From positions 124,001 through 188,000 of the forward strand of contig NZ_BCTM01000008.1 of assembly GCF_001571285.1 (NCBI RefSeq): a DNA stretch of 64,000 bases. The letters are read 5' to 3'. Below are positions 30,593-40,300 of this stretch, piece after piece. The DNA is from Kluyvera cryocrescens NBRC 102467. Lineage in GTDB: Bacteria > Pseudomonadota > Gammaproteobacteria > Enterobacterales > Enterobacteriaceae. The notes under the pieces were generated by a model. That model saw only the letters and a list, made by a program, of their open reading frames with translations. It was not told the DNA's origin and did not search any database. A program made the translations under genes and the position numbers. Position 1 is the stretch's first letter. Each line of letters starts with the position of its first letter.

Positions 30593-31432
30593 GTGGTGGC
30601 TATTAGCGCTTTGCGCCATCGTCTTTATCATTTTCTGTTCGATCAACGAACGAATTCCAGCCGACGCTTTGAAGCGCTATGCGGTCTGTTCGCCTTATTA
30701 AGCGTTATTGCCATTTTTATTGAGTCGGGCATCGGCACGACCTACCATCTGACCTACGACGAATGGCACGCTTTCGTCTGGCTGGAGATCGCGTTTACGC
30801 TGGTTTTTACCCTGGAATATTTCCTACGGCTTTTTTGCTGGCCTAATCCCGCACGCTACGTGTTTAGCTTTTGGGGTTTTATCGATCTGGCGACCATTTT
30901 GCCATTCTATGTGATCATGCTGTGGCCAGAAATTGGCGTGGAATATCTCTTTGCCTGGCGTGCGATGCGCGTGATTCGGGTGCTGCGTATTCTGAAATTG
31001 CTGCGCTTAATGCCGGCGTTAAATAGCCTATGGGGCGCGATCGTTAACTCTCGTCATCAATTGATCCTGTTCTATGTCTTTATTAGCATCGTGATGATCG
31101 TTGCCGGCGCGCTGATGTACGGTATCGAAGGGCCGGTAAATGGCTTTACCACGCTCAGTACCTCGGTTTATTGGGCGATAGTCACGGTGACGACGGTCGG
31201 CTATGGCGATATTACGCCGCATACACCCGCGGGTAGAATGGTGGCTTCGGTTCTGATCTTAATTGGTTATTCCGTGATTGCGATTCCGACCGGGATTATC
31301 AGCGCGCAGTTGACCAATGAGTTACAAAAGCGGCGTCAGGAGCGGGTGTGTCCGCACTGTAAGCAGCGCGATCATGAGCCAAAGGCGCATTACTGTAATA
31401 GCTGTGGCACGGCACTTCCGAATAAACTGTAG
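30593..31432 (+). CDS. Voltage-gated potassium channel family protein with C-terminal zinc ribbon
   Basis: 279 residues from a GTG with GAGG upstream; a longer reading from an ATG inside the opp terminator is rejected. Six TM helices: S1-S3, an S4-like helix with regularly spaced Arg (RAMRVIRVLRILKLLRLM), then S5, pore loop and S6. The selectivity filter is TTVGYGD. The tail has a rubredoxin-like zinc ribbon, CPHCKQRD...CNSCG. Unlike E. coli Kch it lacks an RCK domain. It lies between oppF and yciU, where E. coli K-12 has none. A potassium-selective voltage-gated channel is inferred from the filter; gating has not been shown. Confidence 0.88.
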   Translation: MVAISALRHRLYHFLFDQRTNSSRRFEALCGLFALLSVIAIFIESGIGTTYHLTYDEWHAFVWLEIAFTLVFTLEYFLRLFCWPNPARYVFSFWGFIDLATILPFYVIMLWPEIGVEYLFAWRAMRVIRVLRILKLLRLMPALNSLWGAIVNSRHQLILFYVFISIVMIVAGALMYGIEGPVNGFTTLSTSVYWAIVTVTTVGYGDITPHTPAGRMVASVLILIGYSVIAIPTGIISAQLTNELQKRRQERVCPHCKQRDHEPKAHYCNSCGTALPNKL

Positions 31433-31461
31433 CCGGCCCGCTGCGGTGACGTGGCGGCAAT

Positions 31462-31491
31462 AAAAAAGGGCAGCTAAGCTGCCCTTTTTTA

Positions 31492-31492
<1 letters not shown>
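31462..31492. terminator. Bidirectional terminator between channel gene and yciU
   Basis: AAAAAA-GGGCAG-CTAAG-CTGCCC-TTTTTT: a symmetric hairpin with A-run and T-run, serving the convergent genes on both sides. Confidence 0.93.
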
Positions 31493-31833
<341 letters not shown>

Positions 31834-31854
31834 TTAAGTTCTGATGGGCACGTT

Positions 31855-33315
31855 TTACAGCAACGGACTAAAGAAGTAAAACAGCCGTTCGGCAATACGG
31901 TGCCAGAACGGGCGTTTAACCCACAGCCGCGCGTCCAGCAAGCGTGAGCGTGAAATGTAATCGTCTTGTACCGCCGCCAGATCGGCGCCAAATCCTGCGT
32001 CATCGATGACCAGCGTTATCTCAAAGTTGAGCCACAGACTGCGCATATCGAGGTTGACCGTTCCGACAAGGCTCAGCTCGCCATCGACCAGCACGCTTTT
32101 GGTGTGCAGCAGACCACCTTCAAACTGATAAATTTTAACCCCGGCTGCCAGCAGTTCAGTGAAGAATGCGCGACTAGCCCAACCCACCAACACCGAATCA
32201 TTCTTACGAGGCATAATGATGCTGACGTCAACGCCTCGCTGCGCGGCGGTACAAATAGCGTGCAGCAGATCGTCGCTGGGAACGAAATAGGGGGTGGTCA
32301 TTATCAGATATTCGCGTGCGGAATAGGCCGCTGTCAGTAATGCCTGATGGATCAGATCTTCCGGGAAGCCGGGACCCGATGCGATGGTCTGAATGGTATG
32401 ACCGCTGGCCTCTTCAAACGGCATGATATTAAGGTCGGGCGTTGGGGGTAAAATCCGTTTACCGGTTTCAATTTCCCAGTCACAGGAATAGACAATCCCC
32501 ATTCCGGTTGCGATAGGGCCTTCCATACGCGCCATCAGATCGATCCATTGCCCCACGCCAGAGTCTTGTTTGAAGAAACGAGGGTCGACCATATTCATAC
32601 TGCCGGTATAGGCAATATAATTATCGATCATGATCATTTTACGATGCTGACGTAAATCCATGCGCCGTAAAAATACACGCATCAGATTGACCTTAAGCGC
32701 TTCGACCACATCAATACCGGCATTGCGCATCATGGCCGCCCACGGGCTGCGGAAAAAGGCTACGCTGCCCGCGGAGTCGAGCATTAAGCGGCAATGAACG
32801 CCGCGGCGAGCCGCTGCCATCAGTGATTCAGCCACCTGATCGGCCATGCCGCCGGGCTGCCAGATATAGAAAACCATTTCGATATTATGCCGTGCGAGCT
32901 GGATATCACGAATAATCGCCTGCATCACGTCATCGGTTTCGGTCAAAAGCTGTAGCTGATTACCTTTCAGGCCTGCGATGCCCTGGCGGCGTTCGCACAG
33001 TTTAAACAGGGAAGAGGCGACCTGGCTGTTATCTTCGGCGAAGATATGTTTGCAGGCTTTGAGATCGTTAAGCCATTTCGCCGTCGAGGGCCACATCGCG
33101 CGGGCGCGTTCGGCGCGACGTTTACCAAGGTGCAGCTCACCCAGCGACAAATAGGCAATAATTCCCACCAGCGGCAGAATATAAATGATAAGCAGCCAGG
33201 CCATAGCCGATGGCACTGCGCGGCGTTTCATGAGTATACGTAATGTTACCCCGGCGATTAACAACCAGTACCCCAGAATAGCCATCCAACTTACTACGGT
33301 GTAGACGGTTGTCAT
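31855..33315 (-). CDS. clsA: ClsA, cardiolipin synthase A
   Basis: 486 residues, as in E. coli. Two N-terminal TM helices (about 5-25 and 37-58) anchor a phospholipase-D superfamily enzyme with two HKD motifs: [11 protein letters not shown] and [11 protein letters not shown]. It joins two phosphatidylglycerol molecules to make cardiolipin and glycerol. Start [14 protein letters not shown] is the family start; 16 in-frame codons upstream have no support. Upstream of yciU, divergent from yciY. Confidence 0.97.
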   Translation of the reverse strand: MTTVYTVVSWMAILGYWLLIAGVTLRILMKRRAVPSAMAWLLIIYILPLVGIIAYLSLGELHLGKRRAERARAMWPSTAKWLNDLKACKHIFAEDNSQVASSLFKLCERRQGIAGLKGNQLQLLTETDDVMQAIIRDIQLARHNIEMVFYIWQPGGMADQVAESLMAAARRGVHCRLMLDSAGSVAFFRSPWAAMMRNAGIDVVEALKVNLMRVFLRRMDLRQHRKMIMIDNYIAYTGSMNMVDPRFFKQDSGVGQWIDLMARMEGPIATGMGIVYSCDWEIETGKRILPPTPDLNIMPFEEASGHTIQTIASGPGFPEDLIHQALLTAAYSAREYLIMTTPYFVPSDDLLHAICTAAQRGVDVSIIMPRKNDSVLVGWASRAFFTELLAAGVKIYQFEGGLLHTKSVLVDGELSLVGTVNLDMRSLWLNFEITLVIDDAGFGADLAAVQDDYISRSRLLDARLWVKRPFWHRIAERLFYFFSPLL

Positions 33316-33422
33316 ATTTCGAAAATCCTTTTGAAAGCCAGTTGTTATGAGTTTACGCATCACAGGTCATCTGGCAAATAAAAACGCGACGAGAAAGCGC
33401 TGGTCAGCGTTTGGCAAGGGGC

Positions 33423-33428
33423 TATAAT
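33423..33428 (+). promoter_or_regulatory. Candidate yciY -10 element
   Basis: A perfect TATAAT at 33423-33428 lies about 31 bases before the yciY start, with a weak TGGTCA -35 16 bases upstream (33401-33406). Confidence 0.5.
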
Positions 33429-33458
33429 GAGCCGTCTTTATTAGAAAGAGCGTTAGAA

Positions 33459-33632
33459 ATGAAGCGTAGTAGACCAGAAGTGGGGCGCTGGCGGATGCTG
33501 AGACAAGCAAGCCGCCGCAAATCGCGTTGGCTGGAATCTCAGTCGCGTCGTAACATGCGCATCCATGCCATCAGAAAATGCATTGTCGGCCGGCAGCGCA
33601 ATTGCTTGCTTTATGCCATTTACGAACTCTGA
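33459..33632 (+). CDS. yciY: YciY, small basic protein
   Basis: 57 residues, very rich in Arg (RSRPEVGRWRMLRQASRRKS), matching E. coli YciY along its length. No known function. The ATG follows a TATAAT promoter; the frame is open further upstream but the family starts here. It is the last host gene before the prophage. Confidence 0.9.
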   Translation: MKRSRPEVGRWRMLRQASRRKSRWLESQSRRNMRIHAIRKCIVGRQRNCLLYAIYEL

Positions 33633-33636
33633 TGGT

Positions 33637-33662
33637 AAAAAAGGGCACCGTCTATGGTGCCC
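33637..33662 (-). terminator. Minus-strand terminator whose gene is missing from this side
   Basis: Read on the minus strand: GGGCACC-ATAGAC-GGTGCCC then TTTTTT. It belongs to a leftward host gene that should lie just to the right of yciY. That place is now taken by prophage DNA. Confidence 0.8.
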
Positions 33663-33902
33663 TCTGTCATTTCCGGCTGGCGTCACGCCAGCGGCATATC
33701 AGAATACTTTTTTAAATTGTCATCCGGCTTATTTCGAAGAATTCCGCTTAAAAACGTTCTGTTACGCTGAACCCCTTCCTCGCCTAACTTTCCAGTCCTT
33801 AACCATCACACTTCGAGTACAAGTGTTACATTGCGAGTATCTTTGAGCATTGGGTTTTGTGTACACTTTTGCGTACTCAAAAGCCAAATGTGTACCCATT
33901 CA
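33663..33902. other. Host-prophage junction region (candidate attL and int control)
   Basis: 240 bases without a gene between the last host terminator and int. The part next to int holds several related short words: CGAGTACAAGTG (33812-33823), GCGAGTATC (33833-33841), GTGTACACTTT (33860-33870), GCGTACTCAAA (33872-33882) and GTGTACCC (33891-33898). These could be integrase arm sites or int regulatory sites. The core attachment sequence cannot be fixed without the right end. Confidence 0.5.
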
Positions 33903-35096
33903 ATGATCACTGACACAAAGCTCAGGAAGGCCCTTGGCAAGAAACGCGATGAGATAGAGGTTGTCTCAGATTCTCACGGACTAAATGCAAGAATCAGCCA
34001 GGCGGGCAAGGTCTCGTTCTTCTACCGCTACAGGTGGGCCGGTAAAGCTGTAAAACTTAATGTCGGTGATTATCCCGCAATGAGCATCGCTCAGGCAAGA
34101 GACCGGCGACAACAATTCAGAGCCTGGCTAACAGATGGATTAGATCCGCGGGAACAGGTCAAACTGGAAAAAATGACCCGCCAGGATTCAATGTCAGTCG
34201 CCGAGGCGTTCAACTATTGGATAGAAAGACACTGCATTGCTAATGGGCTGGCCAAAGTTGATTACTATCGTCTGGTCTTCGCAAAGCATATTGCAGAACC
34301 AATGATGAACGTGAAAGTTGATAATTCAACAAGGCTTCATTGGATTGAGGCTTTTGACAGAATGGAGAGTAGGGTGATGGCCCACTACATGCTCTCGTTA
34401 TGCAAAAGAGCATTCAGGTTTTGTATCAACAGGGGAGTGATTTGTACTAACCCCCTGGAAGGACTGCTTCCAACGGACGTTGGGCAAAAACCAAAAAAAA
34501 GAACCCGCCGCCTTGATGACAATGAGTTACGCACGATTTATCAGTGGCTGAAAAATCATATGTCGATTGAGTCGGTGTTTCTGGTCAAGTTTGTTATGTT
34601 GACCGGATGCCGTACTGCAGAAATTCGTCTTAGTGAACGATCCTGGTTTCGTCTGGATGAAAACGAGTGGAGTGTTCCTGCTGGGAGTTACAAGACCAGA
34701 GTTAGCGTACGCCGAGGGCTATCTGACGCCGCGGTAGAACTGATAAAAAACCATCTTAAGAAAATTAACACGGTCCACCTGGTGACGTCTCAGCGTCTCG
34801 TTGAGGGTAAGATAAAAGACAGCCCAGTGCTTCCGCCAGTAGCTTCAAATTATGCGCGGTCTATATGGGGAGGTGTCGGAATGGATGAATGGTCTCTACA
34901 CGACATGCGAAGGACAATCGCGACAAATCTCTCAGAGCTTGGCTGCCCGCCACATGTTATTGAAAAGATACTCGGTCACCAGATGGTTGGAGTCATGGCA
35001 CACTACAACCTGCACGACTATATCGATGACCAAAAGCATTGGCTCCGCGTCTGGCAGAGCCATCTTGAAAAGATCATTGATGAGCCATTTAGCTAA
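33903..35096 (+). CDS. int: Phage integrase, tyrosine recombinase with DUF4102-type N-terminus
   Basis: 397 residues from [14 protein letters not shown]; other in-frame starts (ATG at 33888) are possible and no ribosome site decides. The N-terminal arm-binding domain has [23 protein letters not shown]. The catalytic residues are Arg in [11 protein letters not shown], the HxxR in [14 protein letters not shown], His in LGHQMVG and the nucleophile Tyr in AHYNLHDY. It integrates and excises the prophage. Next to the host junction and convergent with the leftward early operon, overlapping the excisionase stop by 4 bases. Confidence 0.95.
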   Translation: MITDTKLRKALGKKRDEIEVVSDSHGLNARISQAGKVSFFYRYRWAGKAVKLNVGDYPAMSIAQARDRRQQFRAWLTDGLDPREQVKLEKMTRQDSMSVAEAFNYWIERHCIANGLAKVDYYRLVFAKHIAEPMMNVKVDNSTRLHWIEAFDRMESRVMAHYMLSLCKRAFRFCINRGVICTNPLEGLLPTDVGQKPKKRTRRLDDNELRTIYQWLKNHMSIESVFLVKFVMLTGCRTAEIRLSERSWFRLDENEWSVPAGSYKTRVSVRRGLSDAAVELIKNHLKKINTVHLVTSQRLVEGKIKDSPVLPPVASNYARSIWGGVGMDEWSLHDMRRTIATNLSELGCPPHVIEKILGHQMVGVMAHYNLHDYIDDQKHWLRVWQSHLEKIIDEPFS

Positions 35097-35290
35097 TTGA
35101 TCCGTTTTCTTCCTTCCCACTCTTTGACCGACTCAGCGCGCCAACGATTAGGGTTGCCCGGGAAGTCCGGTTGTGGGAATGGACTTATGAAACCTCGCGG
35201 CATCGTGTCCACGCTTTGCCATGACCAAAGGGTTTTGCGTGAAATTTTGTATCGACTGGTCAGGTCTGACGTCAGCAAAATATCATCCAT
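35093..35290 (-). CDS. Excisionase/AlpA-like small DNA-binding protein
   Basis: 65 residues from [17 protein letters not shown] with GGAGAAAAACG before the ATG. The fold looks like a MerR/AlpA-type winged helix: [14 protein letters not shown] (helix-turn-helix) and a later AESVKEWEG. Small proteins of this type beside int direct excision. Same reading frame as the upstream segment at 35291-35488, so a 131-residue longer form is possible. Last gene of the leftward early operon. Confidence 0.75.
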   Translation of the reverse strand: MDDILLTSDLTSRYKISRKTLWSWQSVDTMPRGFISPFPQPDFPGNPNRWRAESVKEWEGRKRIN

Positions 35291-35488
35291 CGTTTTTCTC
35301 CAATGGCCCATGCCGGGCCATTTTTCAGTATTTATCAACTCACCTGGCCCGGTAGCGCACGCAGCCGGCGCATCCCCGTCATTGCTGCGTCCATAGTCGC
35401 CGTAGCGTTTCTGGTGTGTTGCCAGCGCTATCTCGCATGCCTGACGCGCGATAGGTGATTGCTTGCTGCCGCGGTTAATTAGCTTCAT
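35291..35488 (-). other. In-frame upstream coding segment (separate small gene or N-terminal extension)
   Basis: An ATG at 35488 with a strong GAGGTGAGC ribosome site starts MKLINRGSKQSPIARQACEI and reads without a stop into the excisionase frame. The first part looks like a real phage protein (basic, then HQKRYGDYGRSNDGDAPAAC). The last 20 codons cross a hairpin (35302-35322) and read like non-coding DNA. A frame change near 35350 would end a separate small protein at a TGA. Either a fused 131-residue protein or two genes; the sequence alone does not decide. Confidence 0.5.
35302..35322 (-). repeat. GC-rich hairpin before excisionase start
   Basis: Perfect 8-bp stem AATGGCCC/GGGCCATT with a 5-base loop, ending 11 bases before the excisionase ATG. 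Similar to the hairpin at 36228-36243 in the same operon. It could limit translation of the downstream gene or protect the mRNA. Confidence 0.6.
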
Positions 35489-35495
35489 GCTCACC

Positions 35496-35804
35496 TCACA
35501 CAAACACATCAATCGGATCGCCATTGCTGGCGGCGGCGCGGTTCGCTTCCCGGCGAAGGCCGAGGACATAACCAACAGGGTCCCAGCTGCTGAGGATGGC
35601 GCTCAGTTCTTTCTGGCTGTGCCAGGTTGTCAGGCGGCCTTTCAGTGAGGTGGCGCAGGCGCGGACGTTCGCCCGGGTCGGACCGGCCAACTTCATGCAC
35701 AGGCACAATGTCAGCAGCAGGTCGGAATACTCGTCTGCAGCCGCGCGCAGCGCAGCAGGTTCAATGCTGGCTTCCAGTTCTTGAAGGCGGTGTTTCAGGC
35801 TCAT
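35496..35804 (-). CDS. Small phage protein, unknown function
   Basis: 102 residues with GGGAG upstream of the ATG, starting right after the stop of the HTH gene. Predicted mostly helical, with LLLTLCLCMKLAGPTRANVRAC as a hydrophobic stretch and SQKELSAILSSWDPVGYVLG. I do not recognise the family. Position between recT and xis matches small accessory genes of Rac-type left arms. Confidence 0.65.
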   Translation of the reverse strand: MSLKHRLQELEASIEPAALRAAADEYSDLLLTLCLCMKLAGPTRANVRACATSLKGRLTTWHSQKELSAILSSWDPVGYVLGLRREANRAAASNGDPIDVFV

Positions 35805-35806
35805 GT

Positions 35807-36235
35807 TTACGCTCTCCCTAATCGAATACAGCGGTTACGCCGCGACGCAATCATGGCCACGCCGGTTACAGTCTTCTGCATGCGGGATAATTCGGCCCAG
35901 ACTGTCGCCGCCCGGCGCCACAGGCCGCGCTTTTCTAATTGAGTCGCTACCACCTCCAACTGGCTAAGCTGGTTTGATTCTGCTGATTGGCCGCCGGACT
36001 TGCCGAGATGCCGAGTATTCAGCACAAAGCGGTACCATCTGGAGTCTTCACTGCGTTTGCACCGGGCAATCGTCCCGCTATCGATCAGTGAATTGATGAT
36101 GTGTCGCAAGTTCCGATCTGTAATGCAAAGGGCTTCGCTGATCTCTGCGGGGCTGGCCTGCGGGTTATCAAGCAGGTAATTAGCGACCGCGTTCTGACGT
36201 TCAATTTTACTTACCATGCTGGTATCCGGCCCCAT
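35807..36235 (-). CDS. Winged-helix DNA-binding phage protein
   Basis: 142 residues from ATG at 36235, chosen because GGAGG lies 10 bases upstream; MVSKIERQNAVANYLL at 36217 is another start. The N-terminal part has a winged-helix look: DNPQASPAEISEALCITDRNLRHIINSLIDSGTI (about 20-55). The C-terminus is basic with RRAATVWAELSR. Probably a DNA-binding regulator; target unknown. Coupled to the recT stop. Confidence 0.65.
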   Translation of the reverse strand: MGPDTSMVSKIERQNAVANYLLDNPQASPAEISEALCITDRNLRHIINSLIDSGTIARCKRSEDSRWYRFVLNTRHLGKSGGQSAESNQLSQLEVVATQLEKRGLWRRAATVWAELSRMQKTVTGVAMIASRRNRCIRLGRA

Positions 36236-36243
36236 ACGGGGCC
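36228..36243 (-). repeat. GC hairpin enclosing a start codon
   Basis: GGCCCC-GTAT-GGGGCC on the minus strand. The candidate ATG at 36235 spans the loop and the stem, so this fold would hide the start of the downstream gene unless ribosomes from recT open it. Confidence 0.6.
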
Positions 36244-36251
36244 GACCTCCG

Positions 36252-37292
36252 TTAGCCAACGTATTCCGGTTTCATATCGTCGAGGGTTACGCGGAACTGC
36301 TCATACAATTCGTCGCCCAGGTGACGGCGCGCAGCATTGAGTGTTGCTTCTGCCTTCGCGAACAACTCGGACGCATCCGGTTCGCCGGCGTTCGGCAGGG
36401 AGTTAATAGTCGCCTCGATTTTGTTGCGAGCATTAACCCGGTGATAACGCTGCGTAGCCTTGTTCTTGAGTTCGGTGTACAGCGCTGAGCCCAGTGTTGC
36501 TTTCGCCTGATTGATGTCTTCACCGACTGCTTTTGCCGCGTCCACATCTTCGGCAGAATCAATCCGGTCCCGGAATTCGTCAGCGATCGCATCAACATTC
36601 ACGGTGGATTCCCGTGCGCTGCTGGTGGTTGAAACTGTGTCACCTGCAATTTCTTTCAGGTTTACGCGCTGCGGCGCCGGGTTAATCTCTTTCTCTGTGC
36701 GCGGCTCAACTTCATCCGGGCTGTAAACGCCCAAGATGACTTCCGGGCAGTACAGGCGGGCCCAGTACTTCACTGCGAGGTAAGCGATCTGCTGCTTCGG
36801 TGCTGTCTTCCACAACGGTGAGTTGCGGGTGGTGATGTCGGCCAGGTAGATTGGCTCACCCCAGGTGATCTCCGCCTCACCGCGCAGGACTGCGCCAACG
36901 CGGATAAACAGGCCTAACTCATCGCGCCCGTCTTTCTGACCGGCAATTTTTTCCCAATCACCGCCATATTCGTAATGGAAACGGCCTTGAATCGCGCTTG
37001 AGCTGGAAATCACCGCGTTAACCAGTTGGGCTTCGTAACCCAGCACACCATTAACTAGGTGGGTTTTCTGCGCTACCGCGTACGGGTTCATTCCCCACTG
37101 CATGGCCTGCATGACAATCGCCATACAGTCGGCAGGTTTACCGGCCAGGTGCTTGGGAACAGTAACGGCTGACTGCGCCATCAGGTCGGCGAATGCGGTC
37201 AGTTGTCCCAGCGCTTGCACGTTGAAGACAGCGTTGCTGGCTGAAATGGTGTTCGGAGCCTGCTCTGTCGTGATGATGTTAGTATTTTGCAT
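36252..37292 (-). CDS. recT: RecT-family single-strand annealing protein
   Basis: 346 residues from MQNTNIITTEQ; the ATG 15 bases further upstream is part of the ribosome site (GGAGG) and is rejected. The RecT domain spans about 20-220, with the typical CMAIVMQAMQWGMNPYAVAQ, GYEAQLVNAVI and KQQIAYLAVKYWARLYCPEVI. The C-terminal third is helical and variable. It anneals single strands left by RecE during phage recombination. Directly downstream of recE with a 15-base gap. Confidence 0.94.
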   Translation of the reverse strand: MQNTNIITTEQAPNTISASNAVFNVQALGQLTAFADLMAQSAVTVPKHLAGKPADCMAIVMQAMQWGMNPYAVAQKTHLVNGVLGYEAQLVNAVISSSSAIQGRFHYEYGGDWEKIAGQKDGRDELGLFIRVGAVLRGEAEITWGEPIYLADITTRNSPLWKTAPKQQIAYLAVKYWARLYCPEVILGVYSPDEVEPRTEKEINPAPQRVNLKEIAGDTVSTTSSARESTVNVDAIADEFRDRIDSAEDVDAAKAVGEDINQAKATLGSALYTELKNKATQRYHRVNARNKIEATINSLPNAGEPDASELFAKAEATLNAARRHLGDELYEQFRVTLDDMKPEYVG

Positions 37293-37306
37293 GGTCAAAT
37301 CCTCCA

Positions 37307-40300
37307 TTAAGCCAGGCGCAGCGCTTCAAGGCGGCGCACGTCAAAATCGTTCAGTTCGTCGGTGTAATCTTCAGTGACTGGCGCCGGCCAGCTGTCGGTG
37401 TCATATGCCTGTGCTAATGCGCGCATAGTGCGCTGATACTCCAGCAGACCGAGGTCGAGCAAGTCTTCAGACGCTTCGATAACGGCTACCCAGTGGTAAC
37501 CCTCGTCTTTGTTGACGAAAATCCAGAAGAACTGGTCAAAGTCGGCGACATTGCAGTACATGCCTGCGCTGATGTGGTAATCGCGGTCGATGATCTCCCG
37601 GTGTAACTTGGCGCGCAGGCCTTCCTGCTTGATGTTCCACATGCTGATAGTTTTCAGGTCGGCACCGATACGCACACCATCCAGGTCGATTTCCAGGTCC
37701 GGACGCACACGGACTTCCAGCCCGGTTTCGTCGTCGAACCCGAAATAACTCACCTCAACAGCGCGGCTAGGGTGCGTCAGCAGCTTGCCGGCTGTCGGGT
37801 GCTGGAGTAGAGCTTTCTGAATGGCCAGCGCGGTGCTCAACTGCTGACGGGTGACCAGCACTTTCCCTTCCGGGTTCTCGCGCCACCCATCCAGCAGTTC
37901 GTCGGCGAACACCGCATCCGGATTAACGGTTTTCACAGCCTGAATCAGGTCTGCTTTCGTGCCGGAGACTTTCAACGGTTGAGGCTTCTGTGCTTCCTGC
38001 GCGACCTGGTCAGGGTTAATCACCGCCAGTTGCTCGAGCAGAGCGTCACGACTGCCGCTGGTTTTCACCTGCGGCGGCAGGGTGGCGTTGTACTCTTTGA
38101 TGCAGGCTTTCATCGCCGTTGCCGTCTGCTTCTGACCTTCTTCAATGCGCTGGAACTCCGCAGGCAGAGCCATGTAGCTTTGCCCGGTTTCTTCCAGCGA
38201 TGCACCCATCGGCACCTGCGGCGGCAGGGTGGCGTTGTACTCTTCCAGCAGCGCTTTGATATCGTCAGCAGATAGCTGCGCTGGCAGGTTGGCGTTATGC
38301 TCATCAATGAACGCCCGGATCGTTGCCGTTGTGGTGAATGCACCTTCCGGGATGACCGGTTCAACGCTGAATTCGGCATCCAGTTGTTCAGGTTGCAGCG
38401 CCAGCGCATGCACCAGATTGCCCATATCCAGAACCGGAGATCGTTCTTTCGTTATGGTCTTCTCAACATGGCGCGCGTTGAAGTACATCAGGGACACGCG
38501 AGCATCTTTCACCTGTGTTGAGCTGATGCCGTTAGCCGCGTGGTAAACCTCATTTGGCAGACCTTCATAACGGCCCGGTTCGAAGAAAGCAGGGTATTCG
38601 GCAACCGGTTCTGGCTGATTCACTTCTGGGCTGCTTTGATGCGCATTTTGGGCTTCCTGATGCACAGAACCGTCATTTTGAGTCACGTTTTCCGGTTTTT
38701 GGTTTACATCTGCCGCTTCATGGTTCGCCAGGCTTGGCGCGGCGGCGGCCAGAATATCCGCGTTGCAGTTTTCAAGCTCCTGCGCGTCAGCTTCTTCTTT
38801 CAAATCCGCTTCCATTGCTGCGTAAGTAGCATCGCCAGCAACGGGCCCGCATTCCGGGCAGTGGCCACCGCCGACAGCGCCGCAACCGGTGCACACAATT
38901 TCTTCTACGGTATCTGTCTGCGGATCATCTTCCACAGCACCTTCGCCTGCTGATACCGCATCGTTAGTTTCGCCTTCGGTGCGCTTAGTCTCTTCCATCG
39001 GCTCATTGGTGGTTTCCTCGGTCGGTTTTGCTGGGGCGTTCATCAGGCCATCGATGGAGAAAATGCCTCCACCTACGTTGGCGATTTCTGGTTGTTTGGC
39101 TGCGGCTTTCTGCTCTGCTGCGACCTGCTCGTTAATCTCGTTTTCCCAGCTTTTTTCCGGCACGTTTCCGGCCGCCGCCAGGGTTTCTTCGGTTGGGTGT
39201 TCGTGGTCGGATTCCGTCAGGTTCGCCTTGATATACGTCTGCAGGCTGACCGGGAAGTGGTGAACGTTCTCTGCGGCGCCACGGATGAGCGCGAAGATAG
39301 CAGCGCGCGAATAATCCAGGATGCCAGCCGTTTTACGCAGAGCTTCGGACCATTCTTTGAACGGGCTTTCTTTCTTGCTGACGATCTCTTTTGCACGACG
39401 GAAAACACCGCCGGGGATATCATGGATGTTGAAATCCATTGGCAGAGTGGCCAGCGCAATTTCAATGTCCAGGGTGTCCAGCGTGTGTGTAAGAGTTGGG
39501 TTGCGGTCTGTCTTATTACCGCCGCCAGCATTGGTTTTTACGTCGGTACGCTGAATCAGCGCTACACGGTTGCCTTTCTGCCATTCTTTGACCAGCAGAA
39601 CGCGATCGATGTATTCGGTACTCACCCACGCTTTAACGAACTGAATAAAGTGGTTCAGCTCATGGCGCTTCGTCTGTGACAATGCCTTTTGCACTGCGTC
39701 GGTCAGCTTCCAGAGGCTTGGCATGTCGTATGCTTTAACCTCTGGCGCGTTCTCTACGGCCAGCAGCAGGTTTTGAACGTAGGTGTTATCCATGTCCATT
39801 TCTAACGCTGAAAGCTCTTTACGGCGTGGGATGCTGATGTGGTAAACGTGGCCTGTTTCGGAGCACAGCTGCGCCAGCAACTGGATGCGGAAAGGCATGG
39901 TGACCAGCTGAAACTCTGCGTTCGCGTCGTCTGAGTATTCGACCTTGCGGTCGCCGTTCTCTTCGGCCATCAGCTCAGTGGTTAAATTGTTGTCTGCAAC
40001 GTCTTCCTGGTGGAAAGAGTCCTGCGGCGCCGCGCCGGGTTTCAGTTGCCAGGTGCGCTGGTCGTCGGCCAGTTCGTAGCGTTCGCACCAGGAAAAATCA
40101 ACCACGCCTTCTTCTGGCAGGTCGTTAAATACCGGGAAGTCAGTACGGATTGGCTTCTGGTAATCCTTGCCGCGACCGGTCTCAATTCCGGCATCTTCCA
40201 GATCAACATCGAGCTGAAGATTTGCGCGCGCTTCTGATTTCGCACTGCGCCAAATCACTGCATCTTTCTTGCCGGATTTCTGAGTGGCTTTAACCACATT

